Notes under the pieces: generated by a model
Told to the model about the DNA's origin: nothing
What the model saw: the letters and a program-made list of their open reading frames with translations, nothing else
Database searches by the model: none
Shown here: positions 7,444 to 14,145 of the stretch, piece by piece
How positions within the stretch are numbered: the first letter of the stretch is position 1
Layout: the number at the start of each line of letters is the position of its first letter
Program-made: the position numbers and the translations under genes
Assembly: GCA_016184445.1 (NCBI GenBank)
Contig: JACPCT010000093.1
Coordinates: 1-14,145 of the forward strand
Source: Candidatus Tectimicrobiota bacterium
GTDB lineage: Bacteria; UBA8248
Length of the DNA: 14,145 nucleotides
Direction: 5' to 3'

Positions 7444-9294
7444 ATGCGGAAGCGTCTCGCCTGCGTCGCTGTCGTCGTCTCCGTCACGCTTTCGCTGTTC
7501 CATCTCTATACAGGCTATTTCGGCGTGTTCGTGGCGCTGATGCAGCGCGCGTTCCACCTCATGCTGGCGATGGTGCTGGTGTTCCTGGTTTTTCCCGCCT
7601 CGAAGAAGCACGCGGACCATCCCCTCGTGATCGTTCTGGACGTGCTGTGTGCACTAGGGTCGGTGGCCTGCCTCGGCTACATCATGCTGAACTACGACTA
7701 CATCGTGAACCGGATAGGGCTGGCGAGCCCCGTCTCGGCCGGGGAGTTCGTCCTGGGGATGGGGATGTTCGCCTTCATCCTGGAGGCGCTGCGGCGGACG
7801 ACGGGCTGGCCCCTCATGATCGTGACCCTGTGCACCCTGCTCTACACCTGGGCGGGAGCCTATCTGCCGGGGATCTTCGCGCACCGCGGCTGGAGCTGGA
7901 GCCACATGGTGGCCTACATGTACCTGGACCAGGAGGCGATCTTTGGCATCCCCCTGGGGGTGTCGGCAACCTACGCGGCGCTCTTCATCCTCTTCGGCGC
8001 CTTCCTGATGGCGACGGGCGTCGGCGATTTCTTCAATGACGTGGCTTCCGCCCTGACCGGTAAGACCCGGGGCGGGCCGGCCAAGATCGCCGTCGTCTCC
8101 AGCGCCATGTTCGGGACGGTGTCGGGCTCCCCGGTCGGCGACGTGTACGCCTCGGGCGTCTTCACCATCCCCCTGATGAAGAGCTTGGGATACCGGCCCC
8201 ACTTCGCCGGAGCCGTGGAGGCCACCGCCTCAACCGGCGGGGCTCTCATGCCTCCCGTGATGGGCGCCATCGCCTTCCTCATGGCCGACATCACGGGCAT
8301 TCCCTACGCGTCGATCGCTCTCGCGGCGGCCATCCCCGCCCTTCTCTACTACTTTTCGGTCGGGATGATGGTCCACTTTGAGGCGTGCCGCTACGACCTG
8401 AAGGGCCTCTCCCCCGACCGGGTGCCGCCCCTCCGGCAGAGCCTGCGGGATTCCCACCTGCTCATCCCCCTCGTGGGGCTGGTCGCTGTGCTGGGTATGG
8501 GCTACACGACTTTCCGCGCGGCCTTCATCGCCATCCTGTTGGCGGTGGCCGTGAGCTTCTTCCGGGCGAGGACGCGCCTCACCTGGAGGAGCGGCTTTGC
8601 CGCCCTCGATCAGGCGGGCCGCGACATGGTTCTCATCGCCACGGCCACCGCCGCGGCGGGCATCATCGCGGGCTCGGTGGCCTTGACGGGGCTGGGGCTG
8701 CGGTTCACCTCGCTCGTGCTCTCCTTCGGGAAGGTGAGCCTGATTTTGCCTCTCATTCTGACCATGTTTGCCTGCCTCGTCCTGGGGATGGGAGTGCCGG
8801 GGGCGGTCGCCTATCTGATCGCGGCGACCTTGGCCGTGCCCGCCCTCGTGGAGCTGGGGGTGCAGCCCATGGCCGCGCACCTGTTCGCCGTGTATTACGC
8901 GGTGCTCTCGAACGTGACGCCCCCCGTCGCGATGGCGGCCTATGCGGGCGCGAGCATCGCGGAGGCTCCCATGATGCGGACGGGAGTGACCGCCACCAAG
9001 CTTGCCCTGACGGGCTTCGTCATCCCTTTCATGTTTGTGTATGGCCCGGCCTTGCTGTTGAGAGGGGAGCCCGTCGAGGTTTTCTGGGCCGTCGTCACCG
9101 CGACCTTGGGGGTGATCGCCCTCGCGGCGGGGTTGGAGGGCTGGCTGCTGGTCCTGGCGACTTGGCCCGAAAGGGCGATTCTGGTTGGGGCCGCGTTCGC
9201 CCTGATCAAGCCGGGCCTTGCCACCGATGCGCTTGGGCTGGCCGGCTTTGTGCTGGTCTATGCCTTGCAGTGGATGAGGTTCAAGGGAAAATGA
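7444..9294 (+). CDS. TRAP transporter fused 4TM/12TM permease
   Basis: This integral membrane protein fuses the small (DctQ-like) and large (DctM-like) TRAP subunits, the usual partner of TAXI receptors. The 616 residues are almost entirely hydrophobic helices. The N-terminal third (about 1-170) holds the small-subunit-like helices. The DctM-like part begins near residue 175 and carries the signature loops FGTVSGSPVGDVYASG (about 223-238) and ATASTGGALMPPVMGA (about 260-275), with a second inverted-repeat half including LGMGVPGAVAYLIAA. The C-terminal 90 residues add further helices. Its ATG follows GGGGGGAA at 7432-7439. The stop codon overlaps the ATG of a 22-codon frame leading to the ABC ATPase, suggesting coupled translation across the junction. 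Confidence 0.93.
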   Translation: MRKRLACVAVVVSVTLSLFHLYTGYFGVFVALMQRAFHLMLAMVLVFLVFPASKKHADHPLVIVLDVLCALGSVACLGYIMLNYDYIVNRIGLASPVSAGEFVLGMGMFAFILEALRRTTGWPLMIVTLCTLLYTWAGAYLPGIFAHRGWSWSHMVAYMYLDQEAIFGIPLGVSATYAALFILFGAFLMATGVGDFFNDVASALTGKTRGGPAKIAVVSSAMFGTVSGSPVGDVYASGVFTIPLMKSLGYRPHFAGAVEATASTGGALMPPVMGAIAFLMADITGIPYASIALAAAIPALLYYFSVGMMVHFEACRYDLKGLSPDRVPPLRQSLRDSHLLIPLVGLVAVLGMGYTTFRAAFIAILLAVAVSFFRARTRLTWRSGFAALDQAGRDMVLIATATAAAGIIAGSVALTGLGLRFTSLVLSFGKVSLILPLILTMFACLVLGMGVPGAVAYLIAATLAVPALVELGVQPMAAHLFAVYYAVLSNVTPPVAMAAYAGASIAEAPMMRTGVTATKLALTGFVIPFMFVYGPALLLRGEPVEVFWAVVTATLGVIALAAGLEGWLLVLATWPERAILVGAAFALIKPGLATDALGLAGFVLVYALQWMRFKGK

Positions 9295-9359
9295 GCCGCT
9301 TGAACCTTTGGCGCCCGGAGCGGAGAGCCCGGGCCGATCGGCGGGAACCGCTGCAATGA
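9291..9359 (+). CDS. 22-codon bridging reading frame (possible coupling leader)
   Basis: ATG at 9291 overlaps the TGA stop of the TRAP permease (ATGA), preceded by AAGGG. The frame encodes a very basic 22-residue peptide (MSRLNLWRPERRARADRRE...) and ends in TGA at 9357-9359. That TGA itself overlaps the ATG at 9356 of the ABC ATPase. Both junctions are ATGA overlaps, the classical arrangement for translational coupling. I do not claim a function for the peptide; it may simply carry ribosomes across the gap. It could also be chance. Confidence 0.35.
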   Translation: MSRLNLWRPERRARADRREPLQ

Positions 9360-10129
9360 ACGCCTGCATCACGCTGGAAGAAGTCGAGAAGACCTACCTC
9401 ACCGCCCGGCGCGAGAAGATCTACGCCCTGGCCCCGGTCAGCCTGGAGGTGGGGGTGGGCGAGTTCGTCAGCGTGGTGGGGCCGAGCGGTTGCGGGAAGA
9501 GCACCCTCCTCAAGATCCTGGGGGGGCTTCTCCCCCGGTCGGCGGGCAAGGTGTCGATCATGGGCACCCCGATCGACGGCCCCCGCAGCGATGTGGGCAT
9601 CGTCTTCCAGGACCCCGTCCTGCTTGGGTGGCGGACGGTGCTCCAGAACACCTTGCTCCCCGCCGAGATCCTGCGCCTCGACCGGAGGGCCTCGGAGCAG
9701 CGCGCGCGGGACCTGATCAAGCTGGTCGGCCTCGAAGGGTTCGAGGACAAGTACCCGATGGAGCTCTCGGGGGGCATGCGCCAGCGCAACTCGATCGTCC
9801 GGGCGCTCATCCACGACCCCTCGGTCCTCCTCATGGACGAGCCGTTCGGGGCGCTCGACGCCATGACCCGCGAGCAGATGAACCTGGAGCTGCAGCGGAT
9901 CTGGCTCGAGAGCCGGAAAACGGTCTTCTTCATCACCCACAGCATCCCCGAGGCGGTCTTCCTCGCCGACCGCGTCGTCGTGATGACGGCGCGGCCCGGG
10001 CGGATCCGGGAGATCATCCCCGTCGGCCTTCCCCGCCCGCGCTCCATGGCCACCATGGGGGACCCCAAGTTTGTGGAACACAACCAGCGCATCCGGCGCC
10101 TGCTCTACTCAGAGGGGAGCCTGGACTAA
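9356..10129 (+). CDS. ABC transporter ATP-binding protein, SsuB/TauB-like
   Basis: This is the cytoplasmic ATPase that powers an importer of the nitrate/sulfonate class. Motifs are complete: Walker A GPSGCGKST (42-50), Q-loop VFQDPVLLGW, signature LSGGMRQR (from residue 137), Walker B LLMDEP with Asp161 and Glu162, the D-loop GALD, and the switch histidine in FITHSIPEA. The protein is 257 residues, normal for SsuB/TauB. The start was placed at ATG 9356; a TTG at 9308 in frame would add 16 residues unlike family N-termini. The only ABC permease in the window that lacks an ATPase is at 5390-6304, so this is its likely partner despite the TRAP genes in between. There is no strong ribosome site, consistent with coupling from the upstream short frame. 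Confidence 0.92.
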   Translation: MNACITLEEVEKTYLTARREKIYALAPVSLEVGVGEFVSVVGPSGCGKSTLLKILGGLLPRSAGKVSIMGTPIDGPRSDVGIVFQDPVLLGWRTVLQNTLLPAEILRLDRRASEQRARDLIKLVGLEGFEDKYPMELSGGMRQRNSIVRALIHDPSVLLMDEPFGALDAMTREQMNLELQRIWLESRKTVFFITHSIPEAVFLADRVVVMTARPGRIREIIPVGLPRPRSMATMGDPKFVEHNQRIRRLLYSEGSLD

Positions 10130-10163
10130 TCCGGGGCGGCGGCGCGCCCCCAAGGGAGACCGA

Positions 10164-10967
10164 ATGGACAAGCTCATCATCACGAACTGCGCAGCGGACA
10201 CCTCGATGCACGCCGGCGTCCCCCACCGCTTCAAGGAGTCGGAGCCCCTCGCCGCCTCCGTCGAAAAGGCGTGGAAAGCGGGGGCCGCCATCGCCCACAT
10301 CCACGCCCCCCCGACCGACTTCAAGGACTGGGAGAGCCACACCAGGGCCATCCGCGGCCGGTGCGGCGTCATGATCCAGTACGGGATATCCACCCAGACG
10401 CTGGATCAGCGCCGCGAGGTGGTGAAGAACCGGCCCGAGATGATGTCGGTGGCGGTCGGGGCCCACAACATGGTCTTCCTGGAGCGGGACATGATGATGC
10501 TCCATCCCCGCCAGGAGATCGCCGACATGATGCGCCTGTGCGCGGACTACGGCGTCAAGCCCGAGTTCGAGGTCTTCTCGCTGGGCGAGCTCTGGCTGAT
10601 CGACGACGTGATGCAGAAGGGCCTCCTCAAGCCTCCCATCCTCATGACGATCTTCTTCGGCAGGCCGGGCGGGGCCTGGTCCCCCCCCAGCATGAAGGAG
10701 TTCCTCCACCGCGTGGAAGCCCTACCGCCGAATGCGATTTACGTCACGAGCTGCACCGGCCCCACCCACATCGCCCTGGAGACCATGGCCGTCATGCAGG
10801 GCGGCCACGTCCGCGTCGGGACGGAGGACGAGCCTTATCTCTGCCCCGGTGTCCTCGGGGACAACGTGGACCACGTCTCCCGCATCTCCCGCATCGCGAA
10901 GGAGGTGGGCCGCGAGGTGGCGGGCGTGGACGAGGCCCGGGAGAGGCTTCAGATTCCGGCCCGGTGA
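10164..10967 (+). CDS. BKACE-family (DUF849) beta-keto acid cleavage enzyme
   Basis: BKACE enzymes are zinc-dependent TIM-barrel proteins that react a beta-keto acid with acetyl-CoA to give acetoacetate and a new acyl-CoA. The zinc ligands of the founding member Kce (His46, His48, Glu230) are matched by His45 and His47 in AHIHA and by Glu221 in HVRVGTED. Arg217 and Asp222 in the same motif correspond to the conserved catalytic Arg and Asp. PEFEVFSLG (Glu134/Glu136) matches the conserved PE-x-E-V-F segment. At 267 residues it is slightly short for the family (about 270-310). AGGGAG at 10153-10158 supports the ATG at 10164. The substrate class is unknown. The gene sits between the ATPase and a ThDP enzyme, which suggests processing of a keto acid made or consumed by those enzymes. 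Confidence 0.9.
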   Translation: MDKLIITNCAADTSMHAGVPHRFKESEPLAASVEKAWKAGAAIAHIHAPPTDFKDWESHTRAIRGRCGVMIQYGISTQTLDQRREVVKNRPEMMSVAVGAHNMVFLERDMMMLHPRQEIADMMRLCADYGVKPEFEVFSLGELWLIDDVMQKGLLKPPILMTIFFGRPGGAWSPPSMKEFLHRVEALPPNAIYVTSCTGPTHIALETMAVMQGGHVRVGTEDEPYLCPGVLGDNVDHVSRISRIAKEVGREVAGVDEARERLQIPAR

Positions 10968-10982
10968 CGGGTCGCAGGGTGT

Positions 10983-11014
10983 GGCGGAGGACGCGGAGCG
11001 GATGCCCCTCCGCC
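10983..11014 (+). other. Inverted repeat between BKACE and the ThDP enzyme
   Basis: GGCGGAGG and CCTCCGCC form a perfect 8-bp stem with a 16-base loop, starting 15 bases after the BKACE stop. It lies just upstream of the ThDP gene's ribosome site (GGAGG at 11028-11032). There is no T-run. In such GC-rich DNA an 8-bp stem may occur by chance, so the role is uncertain. Confidence 0.35.
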
Positions 11015-11040
11015 GGGGATCATTCTTGGAGGATCGGCAC

Positions 11041-12594
11041 GTGCCAAAGATGAGCGGAGCGGAATACGTATCGCGGGCGCTGAAGGCGTATGGGGTGACC
11101 CATATCTTCTTCGTGCCCACCGTGTTGAGCCGGGCCCTCGCGGTGATGGACCTCGAAGGGACGGGCATCTCGCGCATCATCACCCACGGGGAGAAGGCGG
11201 CTGTCTACATGGCCGACGGTTTCGCCCGCGCCTCCGGCCGGCCGGGGATTACCATGGCCCAGATTGTGGGCGGGCTGAACCTCGCCGCCGGCCTGCGGGA
11301 CGCGCATCTGGCGGGCTCGCCGGTCATCGCCTTCACGGGCGGTTACGACCCCCTCTACCGCTACCGCCACGACTACCAGGAGGCGGAGGACTTCGACGCC
11401 TTCGAGGCCGTGACCAAGTTCAACGCCTATATCGACGATGTGCGGCGCTTCCCCGATCTGATCCGGCAGGCCTTCCGGATGGCGACGACGGGCACGCCGG
11501 GACCAGTACACCTGCGCCTCCGCGGCAAGCTAGGCCAGCTCGAGGAGGACGTGGCCGAGCTCGAAGTCTTGGCCGAGGAGCAGTTCAGCCATTATCCTCC
11601 CTTCCGGCCGGAACCCCAGTTGGAGCACGTCCGCCAGGTGGCCAGGGTGCTGGGGGCGGCGAAGAAGCCCATCATCGTGGCAGGCAGCGGGGTGCGGAGC
11701 TCGGGCGCGAAGCGCGAGCTGGTGGAGCTGGCGGAGAAGCTCCAGATTCCGGTGGCCACTTCCCTGACCGGCAAGGAGCTCATCCCGGGCAACCATCCGC
11801 TTTCGGTCGGCGTGGTGGGGACCTACTCCCGCCGGAGCGCGAACGCGCTGGTGAGCCAGGCGGACCTCGTCTTCTTCGCGGGCACGCGGGCGGGGGGCAT
11901 GACGACGCACTTGTGGCGCGTGCCGAAGATTGGGGTCCCCGCCGTCCAACTCGACATCAACCCCGAGGACTTGGGGCGCAACTACCCCCTCCAGGGGAGC
12001 ATCCTGGGGGACGCCAAGGTCTCGCTCCGCAAGCTCATCGAGGCGGCGGACGCCTCGACGGCGGCCTCGCGCAAGGAGTGGGTGGCCCACTGCCAAAAGG
12101 CGGTGACGGACTGGCGGGCGGAATTCGCCCCTCTCTACAACTCGGACAGCTCGCCCATCCACCCCATCCGCATCATCAAGGAGTTGACCGACAACCTGCC
12201 CCCCGACGCCTTCGTGCTCTCGGACACCGGGCACTCGGGCATGTGGACCGGGGGCTACCTCGACCTCAATCACCCGGGTCAGGGCTACATCCGGTGCGCG
12301 GGGCACCTCGGGTGGGGCTTCCCGGCCGCGCTGGGCGCCAAGTGCGCCCTGCCGGACCGGCCGGTGGTCCTCTTCTCGGGAGACGCGGGCTTCTGGTACC
12401 ACATCGGGGAGATCGAGACGGCCGTCCGCTGGAACATCAACGCGGTCATCGTGGTGAACAACAACTGCGCCCAGAACCAGGAGACCAACATCTACTCCCG
12501 GGCCTACGGCGGGAAGCAGCAGGCGAACTCCCGCCAGCTGTGGACCTTCAAGCAGACGAACCTCTCCAAGGTCGCCGAGTCCATGGGCGAGTAG
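11041..12594 (+). CDS. ThDP-dependent enzyme, acetolactate synthase-like, C-terminus short
   Basis: This family uses thiamine diphosphate to decarboxylate or ligate 2-keto acids. The N-terminal PYR domain (about 1-165) has the activating glutamate at Glu51 in HGEKAAVYMADGFAR. The central domain (about 190-320) carries the IIVAGSGVRSSGA segment. The PP domain has the ThDP/Mg motif, GDAGF (Asp448) through VVNNNC (Asn473-475), with Ala in place of the usual third Gly. The start GTG at 11041 is preferred because GGAGG lies eight bases upstream; the ATG at 11050 would be too far. The 517-residue product stops at KVAESMGE, where relatives (about 550-570 residues) continue through another 40-60 residues. 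No downstream frame resumes the family sequence. Its substrate may be a sulfo- or carboxy-pyruvate-like acid, but this is not established. Confidence 0.85.
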   Translation: MPKMSGAEYVSRALKAYGVTHIFFVPTVLSRALAVMDLEGTGISRIITHGEKAAVYMADGFARASGRPGITMAQIVGGLNLAAGLRDAHLAGSPVIAFTGGYDPLYRYRHDYQEAEDFDAFEAVTKFNAYIDDVRRFPDLIRQAFRMATTGTPGPVHLRLRGKLGQLEEDVAELEVLAEEQFSHYPPFRPEPQLEHVRQVARVLGAAKKPIIVAGSGVRSSGAKRELVELAEKLQIPVATSLTGKELIPGNHPLSVGVVGTYSRRSANALVSQADLVFFAGTRAGGMTTHLWRVPKIGVPAVQLDINPEDLGRNYPLQGSILGDAKVSLRKLIEAADASTAASRKEWVAHCQKAVTDWRAEFAPLYNSDSSPIHPIRIIKELTDNLPPDAFVLSDTGHSGMWTGGYLDLNHPGQGYIRCAGHLGWGFPAALGAKCALPDRPVVLFSGDAGFWYHIGEIETAVRWNINAVIVVNNNCAQNQETNIYSRAYGGKQQANSRQLWTFKQTNLSKVAESMGE

Positions 12595-12606
12595 GGCCGG
12601 GGGGCC

Positions 12607-13164
12607 TCAGGGCGCCTCATCCGGTTCGACCGGCTGGCCTTTGAGGAAGACCGTTCCGTGGAGCGGGACATGCTGAACCACCAAGTTCTCCGCGAAGCAG
12701 CCCCCCTTGGCGTTCCGGACCAGGGCGGCTATCTTCGCGGCGGGCTCCTCCGAGTCGATGTCGAGGCGGGTGGAAACCCCCTTCCAAGTGGTCTTGACGG
12801 TGCCCTTGAGGACCGACCCGGAAAGCACGTAGTCGAACTCCACGTGGCAGCTGGCCTTCTTGACCTTCAGCCTCATCATGGACGCGTACCGCGCCACCTG
12901 GGTGAGCAGTCAGAAGCCGATGCCCATGGCGAGGTAGCTCATCGGCGGAGGGAACTTGTTGGTCCCGCCGATGTGCGGCGGCTCGTCCGAGTAGACCTCG
13001 AAGCCCCGGGACCTCCCCAGCTTGAGGTGGGCCTCCCCCTCGATGGTCTCGGTGTCGGCCACGAGGTGCATGGCGAACCCCTGGCGGGGCAGCTCCGGCC
13101 TGTCGGTGATGCGCTCGCCGGGGACGGTGCTTTGTTCGAAGGGGTTCAAGGGTTTTTCTTCCAT
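12607..13164 (-). CDS. OsmC-family protein, probable selenoprotein (Sec85 by TGA)
   Basis: OsmC/Ohr proteins are small thiol peroxidases that reduce organic hydroperoxides with two conserved cysteines. Read through one in-frame TGA (12910-12912), the minus strand gives a 185-residue OsmC protein. It runs from MEEKPLNPFEQ through VYSDEPPHIGGTNKFPPPMSYLAMGIGF, in two adjacent pieces, then TGA, then LLTQVARYASMMRLKV, and on to RLDIDSEEPAAKIAALVRNAKGGC. The TGA falls where the family has its first, peroxidatic cysteine; the second cysteine is present as Cys156 in AKGGCFAENL. There is no frame change across the TGA, and similarity is good on both sides. The start at 13164 follows AGGAGAT. Translation stopping at the TGA would leave an 84-residue fragment. 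It converges on the ThDP gene, with 12 bases between the stops. The main alternative is a plain nonsense mutation. Confidence 0.82.
12878..12897 (-). promoter_or_regulatory. SECIS-like hairpin downstream of the OsmC TGA
   Basis: In the mRNA, GUGGCGCG pairs with CGCG-U-CCAU (one G-U pair, one bulged U) around a GUA loop. The loop begins 21 nucleotides after the UGA and its first base is G. Bacterial SECIS elements lie just 3' of the UGA, with the apical loop about 16-37 nucleotides away and a G at its start. The fdhF element also has GU in its loop and a bulged U, although there the bulge is on the 5' side. Hairpins are common in GC-rich DNA, so this is supportive only. Confidence 0.5.
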
Positions 13165-13235
13165 CGCGGGATCTCCTGGTGGCTGCCCGGGCGGCACGAG
13201 GCGCATGGCGTCAGCCGCAATCGGGGGCCGGCTCG

Positions 13236-13264
13236 ATGGTATGGCTTTCCGGCGGATCCGGCAA
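13236..13264 (-). promoter_or_regulatory. Candidate promoter of the OsmC gene
   Basis: On the minus strand TTGCCG (13259-13264) and TACCAT (13236-13241) are separated by exactly 17 bases, each matching four of six sigma-70 consensus positions. The predicted start of transcription would be about 65 bases before the OsmC ATG. It is a weak match and not confirmed. Confidence 0.3.
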
Positions 13265-13344
13265 TGGGATTCGGCCGCCCCGCCCTGCGGAGCACCTTCA
13301 CTCGGAGCCTGGGGCGCGCGGGAAAAGGAGGCCGCACGGCACCC

Positions 13345-13370
13345 TTGATTCCACGAGCCCGTGATAGGAT
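13345..13370 (+). promoter_or_regulatory. Candidate promoter of the amidohydrolase gene
   Basis: TG-A-TAGGAT (13362-13370) is an extended -10-like element, with TTGATT at 13345-13350 upstream but only 14 bases away. The 248-base divergent gap (13165-13412) must hold promoters for both flanking genes, since the amidohydrolase cannot be expressed from the convergent operon to its left without readthrough. Nothing else distinctive was seen in this gap. Confidence 0.25.
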
Positions 13371-13412
13371 GGCTGACTCCTATCCGAAGCGTGCCGTGGC
13401 TTGAGGAGAAAC

Positions 13413-14145
13413 ATGATCATCGATTTCCATGCGCATATCCTGCCGCAGACGTGCCTGAGCGTGATCCGCAGCGGCCATTTCGCCCCGCACGTGACGGTTC
13501 AGCCTGGCCGGAAGGGGGGAGAGGAGGTCGTCGCGAACATCACCGTCCTCGGCAAGCAGACGGTCATGCGGAACCGGCTGCCGGAGGAGATCATCAACCT
13601 CGACCTCCGCTTGACCCACATGAAGAACATGGGGGTGGACAAGCAGATTCTCTCCGCCATCACCAACATGACCTTCTACGGCCTCGACGCCGGGCTCAAT
13701 AAAGAGATCTCGGCGATGTACAACGACGAGATCGCCGCCGTGGCCGAAAGGATGCCCGAGAAATTCCACTGCATGTGCAACGTGCCGCTCCAGGCGCCCG
13801 AGGCCGCCGCCGCCGAGCTGGAGCGGTCCGTGAGGCGGGGCCACATCGGGGTGAAGATCGGCACGAACGTCGCGGGCGTCAACCTAAGCGATCCCGGGCT
13901 GGACGTGTTCTGGGCCAGGGCGGAGTCGCTGGACGTGCCGGTCTTCATCCATCCGGGAGACATCATCGGGGCCGGGGACCGGATGAAGGAATTCTACATG
14001 CACAACCTGATCGCGAATCCGCTGGACACCACCATCGCCGCGGCCTGCCTCATCTTCGGCGGGGTGCTCGACCGGTTCCCGCGGGTCAAGATCATCCTGG
14101 CGCATCTGGGCGGCTTCACCCCCTGGATCCGGGGGCGCTGGCAGC
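13413..14145 (+). CDS. Amidohydrolase family protein (ACMSD/amidohydrolase-2 type), partial at the right edge
   Basis: This is a metal-dependent TIM-barrel hydrolase or decarboxylase. The open frame starts at ATG 13413 after GAGGAG (13403-13408) and runs off the window without a stop, giving 244 residues. The N-terminal metal motif HxH is seen as DFHAHILP (His6, His8). A histidine in VFIHPGD (near residue 174) and another in AHLGGF (near residue 231) match the next conserved histidines of the ACMSD group. The catalytic Asp expected further on lies beyond the edge. ACMSD-type relatives decarboxylate aromatic or semialdehyde acids. This gene is divergent from the OsmC gene and may belong to a further unit to the right. 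Confidence 0.88.
   Translation, partial: MIIDFHAHILPQTCLSVIRSGHFAPHVTVQPGRKGGEEVVANITVLGKQTVMRNRLPEEIINLDLRLTHMKNMGVDKQILSAITNMTFYGLDAGLNKEISAMYNDEIAAVAERMPEKFHCMCNVPLQAPEAAAAELERSVRRGHIGVKIGTNVAGVNLSDPGLDVFWARAESLDVPVFIHPGDIIGAGDRMKEFYMHNLIANPLDTTIAAACLIFGGVLDRFPRVKIILAHLGGFTPWIRGRWQ

Noticed and set aside
9308..9355. TTG start at 9308 for the ABC ATPase
   Set aside because: The 16 added residues do not resemble SsuB/TauB N-termini and no ribosome site precedes the TTG; ATG 9356 fits the family better.
10732..11040. Upstream extension of the ThDP enzyme to 10732
   Set aside because: The extension overlaps the BKACE gene and is arginine/serine/proline-rich shadow sequence; GTG 11041 has a well-placed GGAGG.
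12595..12606. GGCC-GGGG-GGCC as a bidirectional terminator between convergent genes
   Set aside because: Only four base pairs and no T-runs on either side.
12607..13206. Two separate small minus-strand genes (12607-12897 and 12910-13206)
   Set aside because: They are in the same frame, separated only by TGA and four codons, and together make one complete OsmC protein. The upstream piece also starts later, at 13164, where a good ribosome site exists.
12658..13404. Plus-strand open frame over the OsmC region
   Set aside because: It is antisense to the OsmC coding sequence and shows no family pattern, while the minus strand has conserved OsmC segments.

Overview
The window is a GC-rich (roughly two-thirds G+C by eye) bacterial segment with no RNA gene, IS element or CRISPR array that I can see. 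Tightly packed same-strand genes, twin-arginine-free Sec-type signal peptides on two binding proteins, a TRAP transporter and strong Shine-Dalgarno sites suggest a high-GC Gram-negative-type bacterium, probably uncultured. Large sets of NMT1-type binding proteins, BKACE, M24 and amidohydrolase genes are common in groups such as Tectomicrobia, Rokubacteria and Desulfobacterota, but this placement is a low-confidence inference. A probable selenocysteine gene would imply that the host makes and inserts Sec.

Layout. 1-717: GntR/FadR-type (FCD) regulator at the left edge. 768-4074: an enzyme block holding an M24 metallohydrolase, a cyclase-family (kynurenine-formamidase-like) amide/ester hydrolase, and an acyl-CoA dehydrogenase gene that carries two tandem duplications, one of which breaks its frame. 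4218-10129: a transport block in which an ABC importer (binding protein, permease, ATPase) is split by a complete TAXI-type TRAP system (binding protein plus fused 4TM/12TM permease) lying between the ABC permease and the ABC ATPase. 10164-12594: a BKACE (DUF849) beta-keto acid cleavage enzyme and a ThDP-dependent acetolactate-synthase-like enzyme whose C-terminus looks cut short. 12607-13164, minus strand: an OsmC-family protein with an in-frame TGA exactly where the family has its first redox cysteine, followed by a SECIS-like hairpin. 13413 to the right edge: an ACMSD-type amidohydrolase, incomplete here.

How it fits together (inference). Everything from 1 to 12594 is on one strand with short gaps, so it reads as a GntR-controlled catabolic locus. 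Two importers bring in small anionic or N-heterocyclic/carboxylate compounds. The M24 enzyme and the cyclase hydrolyse C-N or ester bonds. The acyl-CoA dehydrogenase, BKACE and ThDP enzyme handle the acid or CoA intermediates, and the amidohydrolase may decarboxylate or hydrolyse a ring-derived acid. The substrate cannot be named from sequence. The most notable item is the probable selenoprotein OsmC; the most notable defects are the duplicated, frameshifted dehydrogenase and the shortened ThDP enzyme.
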